Shown: positions 1 to 9,411, counted from the first letter of the stretch. The stretch is DNA of 64,000 nucleotides from Pedobacter terrae (GCF_900100705.1 NZ_FNCH01000003.1:186001-250000); one strand, 5' to 3'. A program made the numbers and translations. The notes: generated by a model from the letters alone, not told the origin.

Positions 1-2
1 AG

Positions 3-164
3 GTAAAAGATGCAGGAGGAAGCGCCTTGCAATTGAATGTGAATAAACATAATAAAGCCAAAGACTTTTACCTGAAAGGAGGTTTTACCATTAAGGAGTC
101 GGTAAAACTTGATATTGGTGAGGGTTATTTTATGGATGATTATGTCATGGAATATAAGTTTTAA
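3..164 (+). CDS. GNAT-family N-acetyltransferase, C-terminal fragment
   Basis: An open frame enters from the left edge and ends at a TAA at 162-164, giving the last 53 residues of a protein. The visible end contains LQLNVNKHNKAKDFYLKGGF, then KLDIGEGYFMDDYVMEY. This matches the usual C-terminal pattern of GNAT acetyltransferases: a 'LNVNKxNxAxxFYxxxGF' strand and helix, then a 'GxGYxMDDYxMxK' strand. The family moves an acetyl group from acetyl-CoA to an amine; the substrate cannot be told from this piece. The start and the acetyl-CoA-binding motif lie outside the window. The family call rests on motif memory only. Confidence 0.72.
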   Translation, partial: VKDAGGSALQLNVNKHNKAKDFYLKGGFTIKESVKLDIGEGYFMDDYVMEYKF

Positions 165-179
165 ATCTTCTCAAATTAT

Positions 180-278
180 CGTCATTTCGACTGAAGCACA
201 GCGAAATGGAGAAATCTTTGAACTATGTAAAAAGATTTCTCCCCGCCTGTACGGGCAGGCGCTACGGTCGAAATGACG
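180..278. repeat. Intergenic palindromic repeat with nested hairpin
   Basis: The outer arms are perfect inverted copies: CGTCATTTCGAC at 180-191 and GTCGAAATGACG at 267-278. Inside are a GAGAAATCTTT/AAGATTTCTC pair and a small hairpin, CCGCCTGTACGGGCAGGCG. It lies between the GNAT tail and the converging barrel gene, where it could act as a two-way transcription stop. Palindromes of this look are common between genes in Sphingobacteriaceae (general knowledge). Related arms that begin CGTCATT occur elsewhere in the window, near 3037, 15341 and 41638. Confidence 0.75.
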
Positions 279-290
279 ATAGAATCACCC

Positions 291-2732
291 CTAATTCTTC
301 ATCCTTCCCTGCTCTGCTTCGGTACCTGTTGAACGGCGGCGTGCTGGTTTGATCTCATTTTTGCCAAAACGATAGGTAAAGCTGATTCTGCCAATTTGAG
401 TTTCATTTTTTTGATGTAACGAGTAGGTTAAGCCAGGATAAGCACTTGATAGATTATTTTCAGACATATTAAATATATCTGATAAGGCCAGCTTCAAACT
501 TGCTTTCTTTTTGAACAACGACTTGCTCAAACCTGCGTCAATATAATAACGGGCTTTTAAACTTAGCGTTCCATAATCAAGTGGCGATTCATAACTACCG
601 TTCAGCTCTGCAGTAAAGCCATCCATAATGGTAAAGGTTTGCTGAGATTTAAACTGGAAGGATGTTTTTCCGGTTTTTAACGCACTCCCAGCCAGATCTG
701 GCGCTTCAAAACTAAGGTAAAAAACATTTAAATTATTATTGGTCTGCCACCATTTCGTAAGCTGAAGCGGCACGTTTAAATTGGCATTGTAGCTAATGTT
801 GGTGGCGATGTTTGCATTGGTTTGATATAAAGACTGACTTGCTGCATCAGGTAGGATTACTTCAGCAATTACATCGTTAATCCTGCTATAACCTAATGAT
901 AACATGTATTTTTGTAGCAGCGTATAACTTAACTCAAAATTGTGTGTATACTGCGGCTTTAGGAATGGATTCCCTTTGCTATAGGTAAATTCGTCCAGGT
1001 AGTAAATAAATGGGTTTAAAGCGTCATAACTGGGACGGTCTATCCTTCTGCTATAAGAAAACCCTAACTGATTGTCTTTTGAAAGCTTTTGTTGGACAAA
1101 TAAAGTTGGAAAGAAATCCCAGTAATTTCGTTCCACCACAGTGTTTTTGGTAATCAAATTTCCTTTAGAATTGGTTTGCTCCACCCTTAGGCCAATCTGT
1201 ACGCTGGTATTTTTAAACTGTTTGTTTACATTGGTATAAGCCGCATTTACATTCTCATCGTATACGAATTGATTGCTTCTTTTAATATCGTTCCTCCATA
1301 TATTATTTACATATTCTTCTGCCTGAAGATCGTTATCGGTTTTAACCCAGCTGCTTTTAACCCCAGCTTCCAGTTTAACTGTTTTGCTTAGCGAAACATT
1401 ATAATCAATTTTAAATGCTTTAATATCTATAATGGAGGGGGTATTGTTCCTGGTGTAGATGATTGGGCGGATGCTGTTTCCATTTTCAAACCGGTAATCA
1501 TTTGCATAGTCAGAGCCATCGTTTCCGTTATACCTCGAGTAATCTACATCTGCAGAGATTTCTGAACCCGCCGTATCCAGAACAGATTTATAATTTAAAT
1601 TATAAGAAACGTTATTGTATTTGTTAGTTTGTAATGAGTTGGTTATCAGGCTTGAATCTGCTTTTTGAAACGATGGGCCAATAAAAGTGTTGTTCGCGGA
1701 AGCTTCAGTGCCGTGGTTAAAATAACCGTTAACCAATATGCCAATGGTGTTTTTCTTGTCGATAAAATAATCCAATCCTGCCTTGAGGTTATTGTTGTAC
1801 TGTTTTCTATTGCTTTCACCCACCTGGCTAAAGTAAGTATCGGGTGTGCCGTTCGAAATCCGGTCGATAGCAATCAGGTTATCGCGCTCAAACTTGCCAT
1901 AGTTGTAATTACCAAAAAAATTAAGTTTCTGGCTGCGGTGGTTCAGGTTTAAACCTGCATTTCCCCTTAGGTTTTTACCATAACCTAACGATCCGTTTAA
2001 GCTGCCATTTGTGCCGCCATTTTTATTCTTTTTGGTTTTGATATTGATAATTCCCGAATTACCTGAGGCATCGTATTTGGAAGATGGGTTGGTAATCAGC
2101 TCAATGCTTTCTATGTCTGAGCTCTGCATATTCCGTAAGAGATTGGCCACATCGGCACTGCTCATATAAGTTTGCTTGCCGTCCAGTTGAATGAGTACCC
2201 CCTGTTTGCCCATCATCGAAATTTTATCATTCTGATCTACCGTTACGCCTGGTGCTTTTTGTAAAACCTCTAATGCAGTAGAACCCGTCATAACTGCACT
2301 ATTAGAAACGTTCATCACAATCTTATCCATTTTTCTTTCGATTAATGGTTTGGTTACCGCTACATTCACTTCCTTTAGGTTCTGAGTGCTTGCAATAAGC
2401 TGCGCCGTGCCGAAATCTGCTTTCTGATTGTCTTCTGTTAAAACAATGGTTTTACTCTTGAGTGTTTGATAACCCATGTTACTGGCTTTATAATAATAGC
2501 TTCCTTTGCCCGAAATACTAAAATAAAATGTTCCGTTTGGATCGGTAAATGCCGTTTTAACCATACTCGAATCGGATGCTTTAAAGAGCACAACGGTAAC
2601 ATAATCTGCAGGTTTTTTAGTTTCATCTAAAATTATTCCACTGATGTTCGGTTTAGGATCTGTTTGTGCAAAAACGTGTGTAGCAGTAAAGAAAAGACTT
2701 AAGATTAATGTTATTTTATATAAATTTTTCAT
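291..2732 (-). CDS. Outer-membrane beta-barrel protein (CarboxypepD_reg-like/TonB-receptor type)
   Basis: An 813-residue exported protein. Residues 1-22 look like a signal peptide ending FAQ. Residues about 30-105 form a carboxypeptidase-regulatory-like domain (ISGIILDETKKPADYVTV...). Next comes a plug-like region with ALEVLQKAPGVTVDQ and NPSSKYDASGNSGIINIKT, and from about residue 240 a long barrel rich in alternating Asn/Tyr/Ser strands (FSYSRRIDRPSYDALNPF). This is the layout of the Bacteroidota 'outer membrane beta-barrel family protein' (OMP_b-brl_3), related to TonB-dependent receptors. No SusD partner is adjacent, so the cargo is unknown; peptides, siderophores or metals are possible. 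The gene stands alone, with 617 bases before the next gene upstream. Confidence 0.87.
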   Translation of the reverse strand: MKNLYKITLILSLFFTATHVFAQTDPKPNISGIILDETKKPADYVTVVLFKASDSSMVKTAFTDPNGTFYFSISGKGSYYYKASNMGYQTLKSKTIVLTEDNQKADFGTAQLIASTQNLKEVNVAVTKPLIERKMDKIVMNVSNSAVMTGSTALEVLQKAPGVTVDQNDKISMMGKQGVLIQLDGKQTYMSSADVANLLRNMQSSDIESIELITNPSSKYDASGNSGIINIKTKKNKNGGTNGSLNGSLGYGKNLRGNAGLNLNHRSQKLNFFGNYNYGKFERDNLIAIDRISNGTPDTYFSQVGESNRKQYNNNLKAGLDYFIDKKNTIGILVNGYFNHGTEASANNTFIGPSFQKADSSLITNSLQTNKYNNVSYNLNYKSVLDTAGSEISADVDYSRYNGNDGSDYANDYRFENGNSIRPIIYTRNNTPSIIDIKAFKIDYNVSLSKTVKLEAGVKSSWVKTDNDLQAEEYVNNIWRNDIKRSNQFVYDENVNAAYTNVNKQFKNTSVQIGLRVEQTNSKGNLITKNTVVERNYWDFFPTLFVQQKLSKDNQLGFSYSRRIDRPSYDALNPFIYYLDEFTYSKGNPFLKPQYTHNFELSYTLLQKYMLSLGYSRINDVIAEVILPDAASQSLYQTNANIATNISYNANLNVPLQLTKWWQTNNNLNVFYLSFEAPDLAGSALKTGKTSFQFKSQQTFTIMDGFTAELNGSYESPLDYGTLSLKARYYIDAGLSKSLFKKKASLKLALSDIFNMSENNLSSAYPGLTYSLHQKNETQIGRISFTYRFGKNEIKPARRRSTGTEAEQGRMKN

Positions 2733-3281
2733 TGGTCTGGTTTAATGTTTAAAAAATCGGGCAAAAAAATCTTATACCGCATACGCATGCGCTTTCAAGT
2801 TAATTGCTTGCTTTTTAAAGTTTAGTTCGGAAAACGAAAGGTTCCAATTATTTAGTTACAGATAAGACGATCGTTTTTTAAAAAGGTTACAAGGATTTAT
2901 AAAAAGTCAGAAGTTAAGAGTCTTGTTGTAAATTGAGATATAAAGATTGAAAAAATCAATACAGCTCCATTTAAACCGGTGTTTATACTTGTTTCAACAA
3001 CTGTAACGACACGTAAATACAAAATTTATTTCGTTACGTCATTCTGAACTTGTTTCAGAATCTTTTAAAGAGAGAAGATATCTCCTGTTTTCAAAGGAAG
3101 AACTACGCTTGTTGGTAGATCCTGAAACGAGTTCAGGATGACGATTTGCACTTAAGGAACTCAGCAAGTCAGGAATCAATAATCAGTTGTCGGTTTGCAG
3201 TTGTCAGCAACCAATTAGAACAATTAGCGAATTACCAGTTCATTTTAACCCTACGCTATAGGGAAAATAAACCAATAAATT
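2733..3281. other. Gene-poor interval with a palindromic repeat
   Basis: No convincing coding frame is present. The interval should hold the promoter of the barrel gene on the minus strand near 2733-2800, but I could not find a clear TAnnTTTG box. It also contains the inverted repeat at 3037-3143, listed separately. The rest is A/T-rich sequence without recognisable structure. Confidence 0.6.
3037..3143. repeat. Imperfect long inverted repeat, CGTCATTCTGAAC type
   Basis: The left arm at 3037-3062 begins CGTCATTCTGAACTTG. The right arm ends GAGTTCAGGATGACG at 3143. The two 26-base arms pair with only three mismatches and are separated by about 55 bases. This is the usual size and layout of non-coding palindromic units scattered through related genomes. 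It shares the terminal CGTCATT with the repeat at 180-278, but the inner arm sequence differs. Confidence 0.65.
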
Positions 3282-3326
3282 AAAAAAAGCCACAGATAAA
3301 CAAGCTTACGCCTGCATATCTATGGC
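3282..3326 (-). terminator. Terminator of the metallopeptidase gene
   Basis: Read on the minus strand just after the stop of the 3350 gene, GCCATAGATA and TATCTGTGGC form a ten-pair stem with one G-T wobble, followed by seven T residues. Stem plus T run fits an intrinsic terminator. Confidence 0.6.
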
Positions 3327-3349
3327 CTTAAATTTTTGGATTATAAATA

Positions 3350-5029
3350 TTATTTCACGCCCAACACATCAACACCTTGTTCAAAAACCACATCAACCGG
3401 AATATTCTTTTTAGTCAACCGGTCTAAGTCTTTTTGTAGTGCTGTATGGATTACCGCTTTCTCTTTTTGTGCTTTTTCTACTGCAGCTTTATCACCATTG
3501 CCCTGAAGGGTAAGGATGAATGCACTTAGATCGTTCATGGCAGATGCAAATTTTTCAAAAATTACTTTATAAGTGCCTTTAGCTGTACGTTCAAAAGCAC
3601 CTTTTTCCTGGAAATAATTAAAGCATTGCATATTTGCTTTCCCATGTGCTTCAGAAACGCCAAAGCGGACAGAACGTAAAATACCGGCCATAAATGTGGT
3701 ATAATAATCTTTTATATCACCCTGCAATTCGCCCTTTTTGAGTAGACCGGTTACCATATATAAGCCTAAAATATCGGCTTTGCCTTCTTCTAACCAGCTG
3801 TATTGTTCTTTTAATGCAGCACGAACAAAACCTTTTCCGGTAATGGTCTTTTTAATTCCTAAACCATGTGCTACTTCGTGAAACATTACGTTTGCAAAAA
3901 AAGCGTCAAACTTAATATATTGCTGTTGATCGGCTTCAATTAATTCTTTTGATATCGGCACCAGAATCTTATCAAATTTAGCCTGCATGGCATTTTTTAG
4001 CTGTGAACGGCGCGTACCTTTTTCCTGTTGTATTTTTTCATCATTTGGAAGGTTTACAGCAATGGTTTTAGATCCGGCATTACAGTCTCCCGCATAATAA
4101 ACGACGTCATACGCGTTTAGCTCAGAGTCAGTTCCAGGGGTTTCCGTTTTGTATTTTGCTGCAACAGGCAGATTTTTCTGTAATTCGGGAAGCATTTTAA
4201 CATACTTTGCCAGGCGTTTGCTCCACTCCTTATCTTTGATTAAAACATAAGCTTCGTAACTGGTACGGGCATTAAAGAGTTTATCTTCATAATTTTCAAT
4301 GGGGCCAATAATGAGGTCTAAACCATTGGTTTTCATGTCCAGCCAGGCATAATCACTTGCGGTAAAATTATCGGTTACCAAAGCATCGGCCCTTAGGTTT
4401 AGATATTTTTTTAAACCAGCATCGTCTGCAATCAAAGCGGCCTGTTTTAATAATGAGCTTGCTTTTTGTAATTCTGCAGCAAATAATACGTGATAGGGTA
4501 CAGTTGATAATTTACCGGTGCTGTCTTTTTGAATAACAGAATAAGCGCCAAATTTATCTTTAAGGTCTGATTTTTCTATAGCTTCCTTTGTCATTCCGTA
4601 CGGATAAAAAGAAGCGCCTTCTGGTTTGGGGCCTACACCTTCAACAAAAGGTTTATCGTTATTTAATCTATCCCACGGACCATAATTGATGTTAACAAAA
4701 TCGCGTGTTTTTTCATCTTTAATTGTGGCCAGCAGACTATCTCTTTGTGGATAAGCTTGTTTCCAATAAAGTTGATCCATAATTTCTGCTGCCTGAATCA
4801 ACAAAGGCAAAATTTTACGATCGTTAACACTAAGCCCGTTAATATTGGTGGTTAATTTTACCCTTTCGTAAATGGGTAACCTTTGCGCAACATAATTGGT
4901 AAGGCTATCTTTTTGCACCACCACAGCATCATCATTATTAGCTTTATTATTACCGGTACAAGACGATAAGGCACCTGCCGATATAGCTATTACTGATAAA
5001 AACAGGGTTGATCTATATAAATTCTTCAT
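3350..5029 (-). CDS. M49-like zinc metallopeptidase (dipeptidyl-peptidase III type), lipoprotein
   Basis: The frame is open from 5107, but I start at the ATG at 5029 because a lipoprotein signal follows at once: MKNLYRSTLFLSVIAISAG and LSSC. That gives 559 residues. Zinc motif HEVAH lies at residues 384-388, and the downstream ligand region EEGKAD starts at residue 414, comparable to the EECRAE region of M49 peptidases. Classical DPP III has HExxxH; this Bacteroidota branch shows the shorter HExxH. The family removes dipeptides from peptide N-termini. Being lipid-anchored, it should act in the periplasm or on the outer membrane. It is divergent from the amidase gene, with a 116-base shared upstream region. 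Confidence 0.78.
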   Translation of the reverse strand: MKNLYRSTLFLSVIAISAGALSSCTGNNKANNDDAVVVQKDSLTNYVAQRLPIYERVKLTTNINGLSVNDRKILPLLIQAAEIMDQLYWKQAYPQRDSLLATIKDEKTRDFVNINYGPWDRLNNDKPFVEGVGPKPEGASFYPYGMTKEAIEKSDLKDKFGAYSVIQKDSTGKLSTVPYHVLFAAELQKASSLLKQAALIADDAGLKKYLNLRADALVTDNFTASDYAWLDMKTNGLDLIIGPIENYEDKLFNARTSYEAYVLIKDKEWSKRLAKYVKMLPELQKNLPVAAKYKTETPGTDSELNAYDVVYYAGDCNAGSKTIAVNLPNDEKIQQEKGTRRSQLKNAMQAKFDKILVPISKELIEADQQQYIKFDAFFANVMFHEVAHGLGIKKTITGKGFVRAALKEQYSWLEEGKADILGLYMVTGLLKKGELQGDIKDYYTTFMAGILRSVRFGVSEAHGKANMQCFNYFQEKGAFERTAKGTYKVIFEKFASAMNDLSAFILTLQGNGDKAAVEKAQKEKAVIHTALQKDLDRLTKKNIPVDVVFEQGVDVLGVK

Positions 5030-5080
5030 ATTAAAGTATATGGCTGCTAAATTAGTAAATTTTAAAAGCTTTGTATAAAG

Positions 5081-5114
5081 TTTGATGCATTGGGCGAAGT
5101 TTAGCATAACTTTG
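5081..5114 (+). promoter_or_regulatory. Probable Bacteroidota-type promoter for the amidase gene
   Basis: A -33-like TTTG lies at 5081-5084 and a perfect TAnnTTTG -7 box (TAACTTTG) at 5107-5114, with 22 bases between them. The amidase ATG is 31 bases further on. Spacing is at the long end of the usual range. Prediction from consensus only. Confidence 0.45.
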
Positions 5115-5145
5115 TACCTTCATTTTTTTTAAAATCAACATACCC

Positions 5146-5982
5146 ATGCTGTTTTCCAATTTATACAAAACATCTTTATTAACTGCTTTTTCTCTGATCA
5201 TGCTTTTAGCCTCATGCAAAACCAACAGGTACGCGGCAACAGAAAAAATTTATAAGGATAAGGCAAAAGGTTTTGCAGAAATTATTGGGACGGTACCTCC
5301 AGCCGGGCAATTATACGATTCGTTGAATCCAACAAATCAGCAGTGGATTGGTTCTGTAAATTTTGGGATACGCAAACCAAATTTTGTGGTGATCCATCAT
5401 ACGGGTCAGGACAGTTTAGCGAAAACCATAAAAACATTTTTTTCTACCAAAGCAGGTACCAGCGCGCATTACGTAATTGGTCGTGATGGTAAAGTGGTGC
5501 ATATGGTTAATGATTATTTACGTGCCAACCATGCTGGTGTGAGTAAATGGGGTAAAGATACCGACCTCAATTCTTCATCTATTGGCATTGAACTGGATAA
5601 TAATGGCTTAACCGATCCATGGCCTGATGCGCAGATTAACAGCTTGTTAAAATTGCTGGTAACGCTAAAAAAAACATATAACATTCCGACGGCGAATTTC
5701 ATTGGTCATGCAGACATTGCACCAGGTCGTAAAAATGACCCTAAAAACTTCCCCTGGAAGAGATTGGCAGATAAGGGTTTTGGATTTTGGTATGATGAGG
5801 TTCTGAAAAATCCACCTGCCGATTTTGATACAGAAAAAGCCCTCAAATACATTGGTTACAATACAGCTAACCTGCCGGCTGCCATTGAAGCTTTCAAAAT
5901 TCATTTTATACAATCAGACATCACGAAAACATTAACGCCAGTTGATGTTTTAGTATTGTATAACCTTTATACGAAGTATTAA
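5146..5982 (+). CDS. N-acetylmuramoyl-L-alanine amidase (Amidase_2), lipoprotein
   Basis: 278 residues with a lipoprotein signal ending at Cys24 (LLASC). The Amidase_2/PGRP fold is clear: VVIHHTG with H84 and H85, SAHYVIGRDGKVVHMV, SIGIELDNNG with E149, and FIGHADIAPGRKNDPK with H188 and D198. H84, H188 and D198 match the three zinc ligands of AmpD/AmiD-type enzymes. The enzyme cuts the bond between MurNAc and L-Ala of peptidoglycan or its fragments. The lipid anchor suggests the outer-membrane inner leaflet, as for AmiD, so wall turnover or recycling is likely. About 60 C-terminal residues follow the catalytic domain without a known binding motif. Confidence 0.9.
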   Translation: MLFSNLYKTSLLTAFSLIMLLASCKTNRYAATEKIYKDKAKGFAEIIGTVPPAGQLYDSLNPTNQQWIGSVNFGIRKPNFVVIHHTGQDSLAKTIKTFFSTKAGTSAHYVIGRDGKVVHMVNDYLRANHAGVSKWGKDTDLNSSSIGIELDNNGLTDPWPDAQINSLLKLLVTLKKTYNIPTANFIGHADIAPGRKNDPKNFPWKRLADKGFGFWYDEVLKNPPADFDTEKALKYIGYNTANLPAAIEAFKIHFIQSDITKTLTPVDVLVLYNLYTKY

Positions 5983-6186
5983 GAGTGGAGCGTTTAGCGT
6001 TTAGTGGTTAGCGTAAATAAGTCGGAAAGTAAGAAGGACAGAGGCCTGAAGTTTAGTGGGCCTTTTTCCGAACTTGGTGGACATTGCGCCTTTGTTTGTG
6101 CCCTTTGCAGTTAACAATGGAAGATGTTAGATGGATGATGGAATTAATCCGTACCATACCTACTGATGACAAATGAACTACTGAAC

Positions 6187-6219
6187 AAAAAAAGCACAGA
6201 CAAACCACCATAATCTGTG
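6187..6219 (-). terminator. Possible glnS terminator
   Basis: On the minus strand, CACAGA and TCTGTG pair around a 13-base loop and are followed by C and seven T residues. The site is about 35 bases beyond the glnS stop. The stem is short, so this is a moderate call. Confidence 0.45.
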
Positions 6220-6253
6220 TTCATCTGTGCCCAACTTTAGCCAAAAGAAAAAA

Positions 6254-7909
6254 TTAATTTGGCTTCTTAAAAGTATCTTTTAGGTTTACCGTTCTATTGA
6301 AAACCAATTTATCAGCGGTAGAATCTTTATCTAAACAAAAATAACCTTTACGGATAAACTGATAGCGGCTATCCAAATCTGCATCTGCCAAAGCAGGTTC
6401 AATATAAGCATTTGGCAATACCGTTAAACTTTCAGGGTTTAAATAATCTTTAAAATCGCCTTCTTCCGCATCAGGTGTTTCTGAAGTAAATAAACGGTCG
6501 TACAAGCGGATTTCGGCTGTTTTAGCATGAGGAGCACTTACCCAATGGATGGTACCTTTAACATTAATCCCGCTCGTGTCGCTTCCGCTTTTAGATTCTG
6601 GAATGTAAGTACAACGAATTTCAGTAACGTTTCCGTTTTCATCCTTTACAAAATCTTCGCATTTAACAATATATGCAAATTTTAAGCGTACCATTGCGCC
6701 GGGAGCCAAACGGAACCATTTTTTTGCCGGCACTTCCATAAAATCTTCACGTTCTATCCAAAGTTCATTGCTAAAAGGGATCACACGTGTGCCGCCACCA
6801 TCTTCAGCTTCAGGATTATTCTCGCCTATTAAATCTTCTGTTCCTTTTTCATAATTGGTAATGACCAGTTTAATCGGATCTAAAACTGCCATTACGCGGT
6901 TAGCTGTTTTATTTAAATCTTCGCGGATGCAAAATTCCAATAAACTAAGCTCAATTAAGTTTTCGCGTTTGGCAATACCAATACGTTCGCAAAACTCGCG
7001 GATGCTCTTTGGGGTAAAACCTCTTCTACGCAAACCACTAATGGTAGGCATACGCGGATCGTCCCAGCCATTTACCAGGTTTTCGTTAACCAGTTGAAGA
7101 AGCTTGCGTTTACTCATTACCGTACTGGTGAGGTTTAAACGGGCAAATTCATATTGTTTTGAAGGAAAAATCTCTAGTTTTTCGATAAACCAATCGTACA
7201 ATTCGCGGTGCGAAACATACTCTAACGTACAGATAGAGTGCGTGATGTTTTCGATACTATCACTTTGTCCATGCGCAAAATCGTACATTGGGTAAATGCA
7301 CCATTTGTTGCCTGTGCGGTGATGTTCCGCATGTTTAATGCGATAGATAATCGGATCGCGCATTAACATGTTCGGGCTGGCCATATCGATTTTGGCTCTC
7401 AAAATATAAGCACCGTCTGCAAATTCACCATTTTTCATTTTAGTGAAAATGTCTAAATTTTCTTCAACGCTGCGGTTACGGTATGGACTATCCTGTCCTG
7501 GTTCTGTTGGTGTACCTTTTAAGGCTGCAATTTCGTCAGCAGAACTTTCATCAACATATGCCAAACCTTTTTCGATCAGCTTAACGGCAAAACCATACAA
7601 CTCATCAAAATAATCTGAGGCATATAATTCATTTTTCCAGTTAAAACCCAACCACCTGATATCTTCTTGCTGGCTGTTTACATATTCTGTTTTTTCCGTA
7701 ACCGGATTGGTATCGTCAAAACGCAGATTGGTATAACCGCCGTATTTTTGTGTTAGTCCGAAATTTAAGCATATCGCTTTCGCGTGGCCAATGTGTAGAT
7801 AACCATTAGGTTCAGGCGGGAAACGCGTAACCAAAGTTTCATACTTACCACTATTTAAGTCGTTCTCAACAATTTCTTCAATAAAGTTCAATGACTTTTC
7901 TTCACTCAT
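6254..7909 (-). CDS. glnS: Glutaminyl-tRNA synthetase
   Basis: 551 residues from the ATG at 7909; the frame extends 18 codons further up, but those residues resemble no synthetase and a promoter box sits there. Class I signature HIGH is at residues 39-42 in [18 protein letters not shown], a stretch typical of GlnRS/eukaryotic-like GluRS. The KMSKS-equivalent is MSKRK at 265-269. The C-terminal half carries the beta-barrel anticodon-binding region. The enzyme charges tRNA-Gln in the cytoplasm, so this organism likely does not need the amidotransferase route for Gln-tRNA. It is transcribed alone. Confidence 0.96.
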   Translation of the reverse strand: MSEEKSLNFIEEIVENDLNSGKYETLVTRFPPEPNGYLHIGHAKAICLNFGLTQKYGGYTNLRFDDTNPVTEKTEYVNSQQEDIRWLGFNWKNELYASDYFDELYGFAVKLIEKGLAYVDESSADEIAALKGTPTEPGQDSPYRNRSVEENLDIFTKMKNGEFADGAYILRAKIDMASPNMLMRDPIIYRIKHAEHHRTGNKWCIYPMYDFAHGQSDSIENITHSICTLEYVSHRELYDWFIEKLEIFPSKQYEFARLNLTSTVMSKRKLLQLVNENLVNGWDDPRMPTISGLRRRGFTPKSIREFCERIGIAKRENLIELSLLEFCIREDLNKTANRVMAVLDPIKLVITNYEKGTEDLIGENNPEAEDGGGTRVIPFSNELWIEREDFMEVPAKKWFRLAPGAMVRLKFAYIVKCEDFVKDENGNVTEIRCTYIPESKSGSDTSGINVKGTIHWVSAPHAKTAEIRLYDRLFTSETPDAEEGDFKDYLNPESLTVLPNAYIEPALADADLDSRYQFIRKGYFCLDKDSTADKLVFNRTVNLKDTFKKPN

Positions 7910-7931
7910 AAAAACCTGTAAATTAGGAATG

Positions 7932-7964
7932 CAAATGTAAAAAGATTGAGCGGATTTATACAAT
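7932..7964 (-). promoter_or_regulatory. Probable glnS promoter
   Basis: On the minus strand there is TACATTTG (TAnnTTTG) at 7939-7932 and an ATTG -33 element at 7964-7961, 21 bases upstream. The glnS ATG at 7909 follows after 22 bases. This supports the shorter glnS start. Confidence 0.5.
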
Positions 7965-8170
7965 GATTATGGCTTTATTAGCCCATAGTTAATAGTTGAT
8001 AGCCCAGAACTTCATTATCGTGCTATGAAAGAACAAATATGTTAGTAATATAGGTTAATATCGCTATCGAAAATCAAAACGATGAACAATCTGCCATCAA
8101 CAATATATCTGCTTTTTCCTATTTATCAATTACCTAATAAAATCGATACATTTACATCAACTTAATATGA

Positions 8171-8593
8171 ATGATGAGCAAAGTATTAAATCGGCCAATC
8201 CGCGTTTTAGTAGCTAAAGTTGGATTAGATGGCCATGACAGAGGGGCTAAAGTAATTGCAACTTCCTTACGGGATGCGGGCATGGAAGTCATTTATACCG
8301 GCCTGCGCCAAACACCGGAAATGGTGGTGAACACAGCGCTCCAGGAAGATGTTGATGCCATCGGGATTTCTATTCTTTCGGGCGCACACATGACGGTTTT
8401 TCCAAAAATTATTCATTTTATGAAAGAAAAACAGTTAGATGATGTGTTATTAACCGGCGGGGGGATTATCCCCGAAGCAGACCGGTTGAAACTGGCAGAT
8501 ATGGGCGTGGGGGAGCTATTTCCTCCAGGTACAACGATGGCAAGCATTGTAGAATATATTCAGAATTGGGTAATAGAAAATAGAAATTTTTAA
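8171..8593 (+). CDS. Cobalamin-binding subunit of a methylmalonyl-CoA-mutase-type enzyme
   Basis: 140 residues that consist of only the B12-binding Rossmann-like domain. The base-off/His-on signature DxHxxG appears as DGHDRG with H22 as cobalt ligand. SILSGAH and [11 protein letters not shown] supply the other cofactor contacts. Such stand-alone domains act as small subunits of adenosylcobalamin mutases (IcmB, HcmB, archaeal/bacterial McmB) together with a separate large subunit that binds the acyl-CoA. No large subunit is present in this window. The gene is followed after three bases by an enoyl-CoA hydratase gene, so the two should be co-transcribed, which suggests branched-chain or odd-chain acyl-CoA metabolism. 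The exact substrate cannot be read from the sequence. Confidence 0.85.
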   Translation: MMSKVLNRPIRVLVAKVGLDGHDRGAKVIATSLRDAGMEVIYTGLRQTPEMVVNTALQEDVDAIGISILSGAHMTVFPKIIHFMKEKQLDDVLLTGGGIIPEADRLKLADMGVGELFPPGTTMASIVEYIQNWVIENRNF

Positions 8594-8596
8594 GCT

Positions 8597-9376
8597 ATGG
8601 CATATCAAAATTTAATCTCAGAACTAAAGGAAAACATTTTATACGTTACCATCAATCGCGAAAAGGCGCTAAATGCTTTAAATAAAGATACTTTGGCAGA
8701 ACTGGCAGATGTAATTGCCTATGCAGGTAAAACGGATCAGGTAAGAGGTGTTATTTTAACCGGTGGGGGCGAAAAGGCTTTTGTTGCAGGGGCTGATATT
8801 AAAGAGTTTTCTGATTATAGTGGTAAACAGGGAGAGGATTTAGCAAAACTTGGTCACGACCAGGTTTTTAATGCCATCGAAAATTCCTCGAAGCCATTTG
8901 TTGCTGCAATTAATGGCTTTGCTTTGGGCGGAGGACTGGAATTGGCTATGGCCTGCCACATGCGCGTTGCATCAGACCATGCGAAGTTGGGTTTGCCAGA
9001 AGTTACTTTAGGGTTAATTCCTGGTTATGGGGGTACCCAGCGCCTTACCCAATTGGTTGGAAAAGGTAAAGCAATAGAAATGATTACCACCGCAAATATG
9101 ATTACGGCTTCAGCAGCAGAAACAATAGGCCTTGTAAATTATGTTGTTCCACAGTCTGATCTGATGAGCAAGGCTGAAGAAATACTGAATCTGGTTAAGC
9201 AACGTGCGCCATTAGCTGTTTCGGCTGCAATAAAAGCTGTAAACACAGCTGTAAATAATAAAAATGGCTATCTTACTGAAATTGAAGAATTTGGCAAATG
9301 TTTTGAAACGGCAGATTTTAAGGAAGGCGTAGCAGCATTTGTTGAAAAAAGAAAGCCAAATTTTCAAGGTAAATAG
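8597..9376 (+). CDS. Enoyl-CoA hydratase/crotonase
   Basis: 259 residues, the normal length for a crotonase. The oxyanion-hole segments EKAFVAGADIKEF and NGFALGGGLELAMACH are intact. Both acid/base glutamates of true hydratases seem present, one in GGGLELAMACH and one in GLPEVTLGLIPGYGG. It should add water to trans-2-enoyl-CoA in the cytoplasm, as in fatty-acid or branched-chain amino-acid breakdown. It starts three bases after the B12-subunit stop, so translation is probably coupled. Other crotonase activities are possible but less likely given both glutamates. Confidence 0.9.
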   Translation: MAYQNLISELKENILYVTINREKALNALNKDTLAELADVIAYAGKTDQVRGVILTGGGEKAFVAGADIKEFSDYSGKQGEDLAKLGHDQVFNAIENSSKPFVAAINGFALGGGLELAMACHMRVASDHAKLGLPEVTLGLIPGYGGTQRLTQLVGKGKAIEMITTANMITASAAETIGLVNYVVPQSDLMSKAEEILNLVKQRAPLAVSAAIKAVNTAVNNKNGYLTEIEEFGKCFETADFKEGVAAFVEKRKPNFQGK

Positions 9377-9394
9377 AATTTTTGTAGTATTAAG

Positions 9395-9411
9395 TTGGCT
9401 TTTATATAGCA
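9395..9411 (+). promoter_or_regulatory. Sigma-54-like -24/-12 element upstream of the response regulator
   Basis: TTGGC at 9395-9399 and TAGCA at 9407-9411 place the key GG and GC exactly ten bases apart, as in sigma-54 promoters. The -12 part deviates from TTGCA and the middle is AT-rich. It lies about 115 bases before an NtrC-type activator gene, so autoregulation is conceivable. Chance match cannot be excluded. Confidence 0.3.

Noticed and set aside
5030..5107. Longer start of the metallopeptidase
   Set aside because: The extra 26 residues precede a proper lipoprotein signal and overlap the amidase promoter region.
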